DNA of 33,882 bases from contig JAJPZA010000167.1 in NCBI GenBank assembly GCA_021204625.1, positions 1 through 33,882 on the forward strand, read 5' to 3'. Origin of the DNA: Clostridia bacterium (GTDB taxonomy: Bacteria > Bacillota > Clostridia > Christensenellales > Borkfalkiaceae). A program made the translations under genes and the position numbers. Positions 1 through 6,845 of this stretch are shown in pieces. The notes under the pieces were generated by a model. That model was not told where the DNA came from. It saw only the letters and a list, made by a program, of their open reading frames with translations, and did not search any database. Position 1 is the stretch's first letter. Every line of letters starts with the position of its first letter.

Positions 1-23
1 GAAATTTGTGAACGGATTTTTGC

Positions 24-39
24 GCGAACATATGTTCGC
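24..39. promoter_or_regulatory. LexA (DinR-type) SOS box
   Basis: The sequence GCGAACATATGTTCGC is a perfect 16-bp palindrome and contains CGAACATATGTTCG, which fits the Gram-positive LexA/DinR operator consensus (CGAAC-N4-GTTCG). It lies about 130 bp upstream of the phoH promoter, so it more probably controls a gene to the left of the window, perhaps divergent, than phoH. The match is seen directly; LexA control is inferred from the known consensus. Confidence 0.8.
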
Positions 40-169
40 AAACTGGGCCGTTCATTTTACCGCTGCACACAGAGTGCGGCGGGCCGGAAGGTCTTGAAAA
101 ACGTTGAAAAAACAGCTCTGTACCGGTGCGGGTGCAATGAAATTAAGCGGTGTTGTATATAGAAAGCTT

Positions 170-198
170 TTGCTTTTTTGGCAAAGGGGTGTTATAAT
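170..198 (+). promoter_or_regulatory. phoH promoter (sigma-A type)
   Basis: TTGCTT at 170-175 is followed after exactly 17 bp by a consensus TATAAT at 193-198. The predicted transcript would start near 205 and leave about 75 nt of leader before the phoH GTG. This promoter probably serves phoH and the overlapping HD gene, and perhaps the whole cluster. The -35 box is weak (3 of 6), the -10 box perfect. Confidence 0.65.
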
Positions 199-279
199 GG
201 CTCTATCATAATATATTATATGGTAAATTGGGAAAGTTTGCGTTCGGGCTGTTTGCGGGCGCTTTTGGGCTGAGAAGCT

Positions 280-1347
280 GTGAAGACGGATGTATCGGTA
301 AGGAAAGTCCAGACAGGGCATGTGGATCTGCTGCAGAAGGTTCTGGGGACTTTTGATGAAAATCTTAATACGATAGTGCACGAGACAGGCGTCAACGCAA
401 GGCTTGAAGGCACCACGGTGGTTCTTACCGGCAAGGAGGAGTATGTGGCGCTTGCGGCCACTGTTGTGGAAAACCTCTTAAGGCTCGCCGAAGAGGGCGA
501 GACGCCGGACAAGGGAAGAGTGGAGTACCTTTTAGAGCTTGCCCATGAGGGCAGGGCCGGGGACATTTTGAAGCTCTCTTCCGGGACCATAGCCGTTACG
601 GCGAGAGGAAAGCCTGTCAAGTGCAAGACCATGGGCCAGAAGAGGTACGTGGACTGCATCAGGAAGTCGGACGTGACTTTCGGAATAGGGCCGGCGGGCA
701 CAGGAAAGACGTATCTTGCGGTGTGCCTTGCGGTTCAGACGCTCAAGCAGCACCGGGTGGAGAAGATAATTCTCACAAGGCCGGCCGTGGAGGCTGGCGA
801 GAAGCTCGGCTTCCTGCCGGGAGATCTGCAGGAGAAGGTGGACCCGTATCTGCGTCCCCTGTATGATGCGCTGTATGAGATGCTCGGCGTGGATTCGTAC
901 GCGAAGTACGTGGAGAGGGGCGCAATTGAGATAGCGCCGCTCGCATACATGAGAGGCAGGACGCTGTCCAATGCGTTCATTATTCTGGACGAGGCGCAGA
1001 ACTCCACAAGGGAACAGATGAAGATGTTCCTGACCAGGCTTGGAGACGGAAGCAAGATGGTGGTCACCGGAGACATCACCCAGGTGGACCTCCCGGACGG
1101 CAGAAGGAGCGGCCTCATACATGCGGCCAGGCTTTTGGAAGGAATTGAGGGAGTGTCGTGCGTGTACCTCACGGACAGCGACGTTGTCCGCAATCCCATG
1201 GTAATGAGAATAGTTAAGGCGTATGAGCAGGAAGAGGCTCTTACAGCCGCTAAGAAAGACACCGCCAAAGGGGCGGCGGATGCGAAGACAGAGGCTGCAA
1301 TGGAAGGAGCGGCTGAGAAGGAGGATGCGGATGGCAAGGAACAATAA
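280..1347 (+). CDS. phoH: PhoH family ATPase (PhoH/YbeZ)
   Basis: Predicted cytoplasmic PhoH-type P-loop NTPase of 355 aa, a family linked to RNA metabolism and usually encoded beside ybeY. The Walker A motif GPAGTGKT is at residues 137-144 and the Walker B-like ILDEAQN with D237/E238 at about 234-241. The start is a GTG: the frame opens cleanly there and the protein begins MKTDVSVRKVQT, with only a weak purine-rich site upstream. The last 35 residues form an Ala/Lys/Glu-rich low-complexity tail not part of the core fold, and their coding sequence overlaps the start of the next gene by 17 bp, indicating translational coupling. The downstream order HD gene, ybeY, era, recO is the conserved Bacillota cluster. 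Confidence 0.93.
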   Translation: MKTDVSVRKVQTGHVDLLQKVLGTFDENLNTIVHETGVNARLEGTTVVLTGKEEYVALAATVVENLLRLAEEGETPDKGRVEYLLELAHEGRAGDILKLSSGTIAVTARGKPVKCKTMGQKRYVDCIRKSDVTFGIGPAGTGKTYLAVCLAVQTLKQHRVEKIILTRPAVEAGEKLGFLPGDLQEKVDPYLRPLYDALYEMLGVDSYAKYVERGAIEIAPLAYMRGRTLSNAFIILDEAQNSTREQMKMFLTRLGDGSKMVVTGDITQVDLPDGRRSGLIHAARLLEGIEGVSCVYLTDSDVVRNPMVMRIVKAYEQEEALTAAKKDTAKGAADAKTEAAMEGAAEKEDADGKEQ

Positions 1348-2893
1348 CAGTTCCCCGGTTGATATAAATGATCCCGTGAACCGTCCCGTGCCCATGAAGG
1401 AGCAGTATCCGGAGAAGATTTTCAACGGCGAGCTTTCCAGAAAGCCCGTTGCCGAGAGCATAATCCTCATAATCCTGTTCACGGCAGTGCTCATCGGCGT
1501 CATGCTCCTCATGATCCTTATGGACCAGGGGTCCGCAACTTTTCAGTATTTCCAGGACAATTTAATAGGGCTCATAACCACAATCGTGGCCATGTTCCTG
1601 CTGTCCATAATAAGCTACGTCTATTTCGTCTTTGAGGACCGGCAGATAATCCTGCACAAGACAAAGCTGCTGGAGCTGTATCTTCTCATCGTTGTGTGCT
1701 TCATACTGGACTTCGTGATAGGAAGATACCTCAGCATCTGGGCCAAGCCCATGGTCCTCTTCGCCCTGATAATAGGCATGTTCAAGAAGAACAAGGACGC
1801 CATCTTCCTTAATACCATATATGCCGTAATCCTGTTCGTGTTCTCCAGGTTCCTGTACAACAGCGAAATAGCGGCATACGGCATGACGCAGGTGGAGAGC
1901 TTCGCGAACTTCCTGTGCGTGTTCTGCGGCGGCATGATTGCCATCTTCATCATCCAGAAGATGAAGACAAGGGTCACGAGCCTCCTGGTTGCATTCATCC
2001 TCCTCGTTCCCGTGCTGGTCATAAACCTCATAATGGACCTGCCCAGCGGAGATGTAACCACAGGAACGGGAGTAATAGACGTCATAATATTCAGCGCACT
2101 CGGATGCATAATCTCCGTGCTGCTGTTCATGCTTTTGGAGCCCATCTTTGAAGTGCTGTTCAAGGAGCTCACTTCATTCAGGCTCCGTGAGCTCACTGCG
2201 GAAAACGCAAGGCTCATAGTCCGCCTCAAGAATGAGGCCCCCGGCACGTACAACCACAGCGTGGTTGTGGCCCAGCTCGCGGCGGCGTGCGCGAGAGCCG
2301 TTCATGAAGATGTGGAGCTCACAAGGGCTGCCGCATACTATCATGACATGGGCAAGCTTTCCAACCCCCTGATGTTCTCCGAGAACCAGAAGGGCATGAA
2401 CTACCATGACCAGTACCAGTATTCCCCCGAGATGTCCGCGGAAATCATACGAGGCCACACGACAAAGGGAGCTGAGTTCATAAAGAGGAATCATCTGCCG
2501 GACTTCTTCTCAGACGTGGCAATCCAGCATCACGGCACGATGCCCATAATGTACTTCTACGCCAGAGCCCTCCGTTTAAGCGGAGGCGAGGCCAACATAA
2601 AGGATTTCTCATACGTGGGCCCCAAGCCGCAGACCAAGATAGCAGCCATTGTCATGATATCCGACGCCTGCGAGGCTGCGTCCAGGTCACTTAGCAACCG
2701 TTCCGTTGAGAACATTGCCGAGCTAGTGAACAAGATCATCCAGGAGCGCCTGACCCTGGAGCAGTTCGAAGAGTGCGACATAACCATGATGGAGCTCAAG
2801 CTTGTCCGCGAGGCCATAGTGAAGGAGCTTGCCGGCGTATATCACTCCAGAGTGGCATATCCCAAGCTCAACTTCACAACCTCAAAGAAGTGA
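1331..2893 (+). CDS. pgpH: 7TM-HD phosphodiesterase, PgpH-like, lacking the ectodomain
   Basis: Membrane protein of 520 aa with a cytoplasmic HD hydrolase domain. PgpH/YqfF homologues degrade cyclic di-AMP. The C-terminal half has the family signature APGTYNHSVVV and the HD pair H338-D339 in YYHDMGKL. The N-terminal half has one helix at about 42-63, a loop of only some 14 residues, then seven more helices to about residue 285. Typical PgpH proteins are around 700 aa and carry a large extracytoplasmic 7TMR-HDED domain between the first helix and the 7TM block; here it is absent while everything else is retained. The start ATG at 1331 is chosen because an AAGGAGG site (1318-1324) precedes it. 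It overlaps phoH by 17 bp. Function in c-di-AMP turnover is inferred from the family. Confidence 0.9.
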   Translation: MARNNNSSPVDINDPVNRPVPMKEQYPEKIFNGELSRKPVAESIILIILFTAVLIGVMLLMILMDQGSATFQYFQDNLIGLITTIVAMFLLSIISYVYFVFEDRQIILHKTKLLELYLLIVVCFILDFVIGRYLSIWAKPMVLFALIIGMFKKNKDAIFLNTIYAVILFVFSRFLYNSEIAAYGMTQVESFANFLCVFCGGMIAIFIIQKMKTRVTSLLVAFILLVPVLVINLIMDLPSGDVTTGTGVIDVIIFSALGCIISVLLFMLLEPIFEVLFKELTSFRLRELTAENARLIVRLKNEAPGTYNHSVVVAQLAAACARAVHEDVELTRAAAYYHDMGKLSNPLMFSENQKGMNYHDQYQYSPEMSAEIIRGHTTKGAEFIKRNHLPDFFSDVAIQHHGTMPIMYFYARALRLSGGEANIKDFSYVGPKPQTKIAAIVMISDACEAASRSLSNRSVENIAELVNKIIQERLTLEQFEECDITMMELKLVREAIVKELAGVYHSRVAYPKLNFTTSKK

Positions 2894-2962
2894 CTTCCGC
2901 CCGATGCGCCTATTTTCCGGCGCCGGGCAAGGCCCATTTTTACGGTCAGGAGCCGGAACGCG

Positions 2963-2985
2963 CATATGCCTTTCAGAGGCATATG
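2963..2985. repeat. Inverted repeat between pgpH-like gene and ybeY
   Basis: CATATGCCT at 2963-2971 pairs perfectly with AGGCATATG at 2977-2985 across a 5-nt loop. There is no T-run, so it is not an obvious terminator. It closely resembles the hairpin at 4677-4700 in front of recO; both contain CATATG..CCT/AGG..CATAT. It lies in the 196-bp gap before ybeY. Confidence 0.55.
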
Positions 2986-3089
2986 AAGCCCGCATTTGTT
3001 TGCGGCATATTATGGCTCGTATTACGAAATGCGCCGGAATATGGCGCATTTTAAGAATCAAGGGGCAAATTTACGAACGGACGGCATAT

Positions 3090-3548
3090 ATGCTTAAAAT
3101 ATACTGCGAAGATTATGATTTCACATCCCTTGCCGCCGCCTTTGAAGGCATAGCCAAGGGAGACCCGATGTGCTGCGACGTTATTCTTACGGATGAGGAT
3201 TACATCCGCGAGCTCAATCGCGAGGAGAGGTCCGTGGACGCTGTGACGGACGTTTTAAGCTTCCCGTCTTTTGACGGCATCCGTGGAAAAGAGCTTAAAA
3301 AGGAAGACTGCCCGTACGATATAGACGAGGAAGGGCAGATTATAATAGGCTCCATAGCAGTCTGCAGGAAGCGCTGCGAGGAGCAGGCGGAAGAGTACGG
3401 CCATTCATTTGAGAGAGAGCTCAATTATCTTGTCACCCACGGCGTCCTTCATCTTCTCGGCTATGACCACATGACGGATGAGGACAAGGCGGAGATGCGC
3501 GCCCTGGAGGAGCAGGTCCTCGCTAAAATCGGCCTCTCCAGAGACTGA
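3090..3548 (+). CDS. ybeY: Endoribonuclease YbeY
   Basis: Single-domain metallo-endoribonuclease of 152 aa involved in 16S rRNA 3' maturation and ribosome quality control. The diagnostic zinc motif H-x3-H-x5-H is complete as HGVLHLLGYDH (H117, H121, H127). The segment VTDVLSFP at about residues 53-60 is also typical. The frame is open further upstream, but the protein start MLKIYCEDYD at 3090 gives the normal family length; the ribosome site is weak and the ATG sits in a GCATATATGC palindrome. It lies between the HD gene and era, as expected. The usual dgkA and cdd genes between ybeY and era are missing. Confidence 0.93.
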   Translation: MLKIYCEDYDFTSLAAAFEGIAKGDPMCCDVILTDEDYIRELNREERSVDAVTDVLSFPSFDGIRGKELKKEDCPYDIDEEGQIIIGSIAVCRKRCEEQAEEYGHSFERELNYLVTHGVLHLLGYDHMTDEDKAEMRALEEQVLAKIGLSRD

Positions 3549-3602
3549 AGCTGGCAGGCCCGGCGTCTTCCGGCAGAGGCAGTTTGCACAGAGAAAAGGT
3601 TA

Positions 3603-3619
3603 TTGTGCGTAATGCACAA
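3603..3619. repeat. Small inverted repeat upstream of era
   Basis: TTGTGC and GCACAA flank a 5-nt spacer and are followed directly by a run of A. It could be a protein-binding site or a weak hairpin; no partner is identified. Confidence 0.35.
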
Positions 3620-3624
3620 AAAAA

Positions 3625-3657
3625 ACAGACATAACACAGACATAACACAGACATAAT
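3625..3657. repeat. 11-bp tandem repeat, three copies
   Basis: The unit ACAGACATAAC occurs three times head to tail (the last ends in T) immediately upstream of the era start. No recognisable Shine-Dalgarno site lies between it and the GTG, so the repeat sits in the translation-initiation region or leader. Copy number could vary by slippage. Confidence 0.85.
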
Positions 3658-3677
3658 ACAAGGATATACTGCATACA

Positions 3678-4556
3678 GTGAGAAGCGGTTTCATAGGATT
3701 AATAGGAAAAGCCAACGCCGGGAAGAGCACGCTTGTGAATGTGCTTGTGGGCGAGAAAGTGGCCATAACATCACCCAAGCCCCAGACTACGAGGACTACA
3801 ATTATGGGAGTCCTCACCAAAGCCAATTACCAGCTGGTGTTCGTGGACACGCCGGGAATATACAAGACCATGACATACCTCGGCGAGGTCATGAAGAGGT
3901 CCACGGAGGATGCTGCAAAGGACGTGGATTTCATCCTGTACGTCGTGGACGGGCATGAGGGGATTTCGGATGATGACATCCGTCTCATGAAAAAATACGT
4001 CTGCGGGAGCACCCCTGCGGCCATTGCATATACGAAGATAGACATCATGCCCAAGGAGCGCATAGCGGAGGACGTCGTAAAGATAGCAGAGGCCGGTATA
4101 GACAGGGACGTATTCCCCATCTCAGCGAGAACCCACACGAATATAGCCAAACTGGAGCGTTATCTTGCTTCCCAGATGCCGGAAGGGGAGAAGGTCATAG
4201 AGGACGACATAATCTCAAACAAGGGAGACCGTTTCATGATCTCCGAGATAATGCGCGAGAAGCTCCTTCTAAAGCTCAACGAAGAGGTCCCCCACGGCAT
4301 AGCCGTCGTAATAAACAGCTTCAAGCTCCAGGACAACGATGTGTATGACATCAATCTGGACATCATCTGCGAGAAAAAGAACCATAAGGCCATAATCATA
4401 GGCAAAGAGGGCAAGACCCTCAAGGAGATCTCCTCTTTTGCGCGCAAGGACATGGAAAAGTACCTGGGCAAGAAAGTATTCTTGACGGTATACGTCCGTG
4501 TGGAGGAGAACTGGCGCAGCAAGCCCGGCCTTGTGAAGGACATCATTGAGATTTAA
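3678..4556 (+). CDS. era: GTPase Era
   Basis: Ribosome-assembly GTPase of 292 aa, close to the usual length of about 300. An N-terminal GTPase domain is followed by a C-terminal KH RNA-binding domain (VIIxGKEGKTLKEI region, about residues 235-260). The P-loop GKANAGKS is at 10-17, the G3 box DTPG begins at D57 and G4 is T119-K-I-D122. Two details are unusual: most Era proteins read G(R/K)PNVGKS and NKxD, whereas here Pro and Val of the P-loop are Ala and the G4 Asn is Thr. TKxD is tolerated in other GTPases, so activity is still expected. The start is GTG at 3678, which gives the normal RSGF N-terminus. No good ribosome site is visible. Confidence 0.94.
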   Translation: MRSGFIGLIGKANAGKSTLVNVLVGEKVAITSPKPQTTRTTIMGVLTKANYQLVFVDTPGIYKTMTYLGEVMKRSTEDAAKDVDFILYVVDGHEGISDDDIRLMKKYVCGSTPAAIAYTKIDIMPKERIAEDVVKIAEAGIDRDVFPISARTHTNIAKLERYLASQMPEGEKVIEDDIISNKGDRFMISEIMREKLLLKLNEEVPHGIAVVINSFKLQDNDVYDINLDIICEKKNHKAIIIGKEGKTLKEISSFARKDMEKYLGKKVFLTVYVRVEENWRSKPGLVKDIIEI

Positions 4557-4676
4557 CCAATAGCAATCCCACAGAAGAAACATATTGCAATATGCATCAA
4601 ATACAGGCGTATGTAGGCCTCCAAAGGTTCATAAATGCCGGGTCCTGCCCTTTGTGCGGGCGGCATTAAATAACGC

Positions 4677-4700
4677 ATATGTGCCTGTATAGGCGCATAT
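4677..4700 (+). promoter_or_regulatory. Hairpin abutting the recO start codon
   Basis: ATATGTGCCT (4677-4686) pairs with AGGCGCATAT (4691-4700) over 10 positions with one G-U pair and a 4-nt loop. The last paired base is directly followed by the recO ATG at 4701. No Shine-Dalgarno sequence is visible upstream. The structure could control access to the start, for example as a thermosensitive or protein-bound element; that is inference. Confidence 0.55.
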
Positions 4701-5426
4701 ATGAAAAGGATGGACATTTTAACAGAGGCGCTCGTGCTGAAGGCCGCGGGCTATGGCGAGAATGACAGGGTTCTCACGCTGCTCACGGCTTCGCAGGGCA
4801 GGATAACGGCAGGAATAAAGGGAGTCAGAAAGGCTGGGGCCAAGCTGAAATACGCGGCGCAGCCCTTTTGCTTTGCTCAGTATTCGCTGGCCTTAAAGGG
4901 CAGCAGATATACCGTAACCAACTGTTCAGAGTGCGAGAGCTTCTATGATCTCCAGCAGGATATCGTGAAATATTACGCCGGCTGCGTGGTCCTTGAGGTT
5001 GCGAACAATCTCACCTATGAAGGGGCGGACTGCACGGAGATGCTCCTGCGGTGCGTAAAGACCCTCACGGCCATCTGCCAGAATGAGGACACAGCCATAA
5101 TACGGTATCTTATGGATACTCTACGGGATTCCGGGTACGGTCTTCTGCCGGACAAGTGCGAGATCTGCGGCAAGTCTCTTGTGGATGCGGACAAGCTTCG
5201 CATAGACCTGGATACGGGGGCTTTCACCTGCTATGACTGCGGAGACGGCGTTGGCACTTCCGGCTCCACATACAATCTGCTCCGTTTCCTGGACGGAAGG
5301 TCTTATGACGAGACCCGCATAAACGAGGACGCAAAAAAGCGCGCCCTCAAGCTCATACGCCGCTATGCCTCATACAAGATGGGCATGGAGATAAAGAGCC
5401 TGGATGAGTACATCCAGCTGCTGTAA
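4701..5426 (+). CDS. recO: DNA repair protein RecO
   Basis: Recombination mediator of the RecFOR pathway, 241 aa, which loads RecA on SSB-coated DNA. The N-terminal OB-fold begins ILTEALVLKAAGYGENDRVL, a typical RecO opening. A C4 zinc-binding motif C153-x2-C156 and C177-x2-C180 lies in the C-terminal helical domain. An alternative ATG at 4710 has no better ribosome site. It is the last gene of the phoH-era cluster, 144 bp after era. Its last 81 bp have a diverged second copy at 6283-6363, beyond the toxin-antitoxin pair. Confidence 0.92.
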   Translation: MKRMDILTEALVLKAAGYGENDRVLTLLTASQGRITAGIKGVRKAGAKLKYAAQPFCFAQYSLALKGSRYTVTNCSECESFYDLQQDIVKYYAGCVVLEVANNLTYEGADCTEMLLRCVKTLTAICQNEDTAIIRYLMDTLRDSGYGLLPDKCEICGKSLVDADKLRIDLDTGAFTCYDCGDGVGTSGSTYNLLRFLDGRSYDETRINEDAKKRALKLIRRYASYKMGMEIKSLDEYIQLL

Positions 5427-5452
5427 ACGCACCATATGCCAGCACAAAACAA

Positions 5453-5475
5453 GGCCCGAACTTGCCGTCCGGGCC
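5453..5475 (-). terminator. Terminator hairpin between recO and yoeB
   Basis: GGCCCG (5453-5458) and CGGGCC (5470-5475) form a 6-bp GC stem. Read on the minus strand the hairpin is followed by TTGTTTTG, so it best fits termination of the toxin-antitoxin transcript; it may also help end recO, although no T-run follows on the plus strand. Confidence 0.55.
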
Positions 5476-5516
5476 TATGCAATGTCTGCCTAACAGATAC
5501 ATACTTAGTATAGCAA

Positions 5517-5780
5517 TTATTTATCTCGATAGTGTGAACCACACTGTATGATATAAAGTTGATTGTTGTCTATACGATAGACAATCCTGTTCTTTTGATC
5601 AATTCTTCTGCTCCAAAACCCGGCTAAATCAGCTCTAAGTAATTCAGGTTTGCCAATGCCAGAATTTCCATTTCTTTCAATATCTTTTAGTATTGAAAGT
5701 ATACGCTTATAAGTATTCTTATCATGCTCCTGCCAGTAGAGAAAGTCATTCCATGCGTCATCACTAAAGATTTTCTCCAT
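5517..5780 (-). CDS. yoeB: YoeB family mRNA-interferase toxin
   Basis: Small toxin of 87 aa, full length for Txe/YoeB ribosome-dependent endoribonucleases that cut mRNA in the ribosomal A site. It shows WNDFLYWQEHDKNTYKRI near the start, GKPELL with the conserved Glu, GFWSRRID, the NRIVYRI segment with the catalytic Arg, and a C-terminal SHYRDK with the catalytic His and adjacent Tyr. All residues expected for activity are therefore present. It overlaps the upstream antitoxin by 17 bp, as usual for this family, and is probably translated by coupling. The whole pair lies between recO and a diverged copy of the recO 3' end. Confidence 0.95.
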   Translation of the reverse strand: MEKIFSDDAWNDFLYWQEHDKNTYKRILSILKDIERNGNSGIGKPELLRADLAGFWSRRIDQKNRIVYRIDNNQLYIIQCGSHYRDK

Positions 5781-6027
5781 CGTAATCTACCTCATGAATG
5801 GTGCCTTCTCCTGCTTCTATTTGAGCAATGGATTTTTTCAGTCTTGCGATATTCTCTTCAGACCAAAAAGGGTCAGAACAGGCAACATCAAATGGAATCC
5901 TTCTTTCATATGCAATTTTCCTAGCACACATGTTGAGTGCAACAGATAAGGATAGACCCATTTCTTTGCAAGCTGAATCCGCCATAATTTTAATATCGTC
6001 ATCAATGCGAACATTCACCTGAGCCAT
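5764..6027 (-). CDS. RelB/DinJ family antitoxin
   Basis: Antitoxin of 87 aa that should neutralise the overlapping YoeB toxin and repress the operon. The N-terminal ribbon-helix-helix opens MAQVNVRIDDDIK and continues MGLSLSVALNM, typical of RelB/DinJ. The C-terminal toxin-binding tail ends EAGEGTIHEV. YoeB is more often paired with YefM-type antitoxins, so the RelB/DinJ plus YoeB pairing is worth noting, though known in Bacillota. A good ribosome site GGAGG lies about 10 nt upstream of the ATG, and a near-consensus promoter precedes it. Confidence 0.94.
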   Translation of the reverse strand: MAQVNVRIDDDIKIMADSACKEMGLSLSVALNMCARKIAYERRIPFDVACSDPFWSEENIARLKKSIAQIEAGEGTIHEVDYDGENL

Positions 6028-6063
6028 AATCGGTGTTCCTCCGTATATTTACCAAAGTTCTAC

Positions 6064-6099
6064 GATAACTATCTTAGCATGTCTTGCTGAAAATGTAAA
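6064..6099 (-). promoter_or_regulatory. Promoter and candidate operator of the toxin-antitoxin operon
   Basis: On the minus strand TTTACA (6099-6094) is followed after exactly 17 bp by TAAGAT (6076-6071). Overlapping the expected transcription start is GATAACTATC (6064-6073), an inverted repeat with GATA/TATC arms that could be the antitoxin operator. Boxes are seen directly; autoregulation is inferred from the family. Confidence 0.7.
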
Positions 6100-6111
6100 G
6101 CTTTTTTTATC

Positions 6112-6211
6112 ATTTTGCTATATTTTGCTATAAAATTATGCAAATTTGATAGAATATTATGCTGACAATCTTTGTATGTCCATATGGGAGTATTTGAATG
6201 GGAGTATTTGA
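6112..6211. repeat. AT-rich tract with two short tandem duplications
   Basis: ATTTTGCTAT occurs twice in tandem (6112-6131), and ATGGGAGTATTTGA occurs twice in tandem, perfectly (6184-6211). The stretch is much more AT-rich than the neighbouring genes, consistent with foreign or decayed DNA behind the toxin-antitoxin promoter. No gene is seen from 6028 to 6437 apart from the recO fragment. Confidence 0.8.
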
Positions 6212-6282
6212 TTAAGTGATGATATCGTTGTAAAGTGAATGATGTCTTTCAGGGTTGTTTAGGGTGAGTTAACTTTGTCGCT

Positions 6283-6363
6283 CTAAAGCTCATGCGCCGC
6301 TATGCCTCATACAAGATGGGAATGGACATAAAGAGCCTATATGAATACATACAGCTCCTGTAA
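6283..6363 (+). pseudogene. Diverged duplicate of the recO 3' end
   Basis: This 81-bp stretch aligns without gaps to the last 81 bp of recO (5346-5426), including the stop codon, with 9 mismatches (about 89% identity). Eight of the nine differences fall at third codon positions and six are synonymous, so the encoded peptides differ only at I/M, E/D and D/Y. That pattern means the fragment diverged while part of a working recO, not after duplication. No start or upstream part is present. The similarity appears to continue into the following hairpin region (GTCCGGGC, then TATGCA or TTTGCA). Confidence 0.9.
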
Positions 6364-6400
6364 TATCCTCAATTCAACTACACAAGCAACAGTAAAGCAT

Positions 6401-6420
6401 GGACGCTCAGTCCGGGCTTT
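6401..6420 (+). terminator. Hairpin after the recO fragment, terminator-like
   Basis: GGAC-GCTCA-GTCC is a short stem followed by GGGCTTTTGC. It corresponds in position and partly in sequence to the hairpin behind the intact recO (5453-5475), so it is probably the old recO terminator carried with the fragment. The stem is only 4 bp, so activity is uncertain. Confidence 0.4.
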
Positions 6421-6437
6421 TGCATTCATTCTTGCTT

Positions 6438-6845
6438 TCAAGCCTTCTGCACGGAAAAGCGAAGAGGGGTCAGGTCTTTATCCATGGCATCATTGAGGTT
6501 CTTTGTGTTGGTAAACGGACCGTAAAAGTTATCTGCCAAATATTTCTCTTCATCCTCCGCAGATGCAGCCGCCAATTCTGCAGGGACATGTACGCGGCCG
6601 CGGCACTGACGCACATATACACCGGTTACCACGCTGTATACAAGCATGTTTTGCGAATCTATCTTCTGGCTCCATGAACCTTCCAGTATTCCTTGCAGCT
6701 TTTCGAGGCCTTTGGATTTGTCCGGATTGCGGTTTGGCTTTATAGTTTCAATAAGGCTGAGAATGCGCTTATATGTCGCTCTGTCCGTGGCCTTCCAGTA
6801 ACGGAGATCATCCATAGCCCTTTTACTCATTATTGTCAATAGCAT
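6438..6845 (-). CDS. Degenerate YoeB-like toxin with C-terminal extension
   Basis: Protein of 135 aa. The first 80 residues align with YoeB (MDDLRYWKATDRATYKRIL; GSWSQKID), but two catalytic features are lost: the Arg of NRIVY is Met here (NMLVYSV), and the terminal CxxHY is replaced by CRGRV. The frame then runs on for about 50 residues of unrelated sequence to a later stop. The start at 6845 is preferred because it keeps the beta-strand that aligns with the intact toxin and reproduces the same overlap with its antitoxin tail; ATG at 6830 is an alternative. It is probably inactive as an RNase. The antitoxin in front is only a remnant, which fits loss of toxicity. Confidence 0.65.
   Translation of the reverse strand: MLLTIMSKRAMDDLRYWKATDRATYKRILSLIETIKPNRNPDKSKGLEKLQGILEGSWSQKIDSQNMLVYSVVTGVYVRQCRGRVHVPAELAAASAEDEEKYLADNFYGPFTNTKNLNDAMDKDLTPLRFSVQKA

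Noticed and set aside
3625-3657. CRISPR array
   Set aside because: The repeats here and elsewhere are head-to-tail without spacers, and no cas gene is present.
5427-6438. An integrative mobile element with true attachment sites
   Set aside because: No integrase, transposase or target-site duplication is visible; only the diverged recO end supports insertion, so recombination is the more careful explanation.
6401-6677. Plus-strand reading frame of 92 aa opposite the degenerate toxin
   Set aside because: It lies wholly antisense to a gene with clear YoeB similarity and shows no motif or ribosome site.
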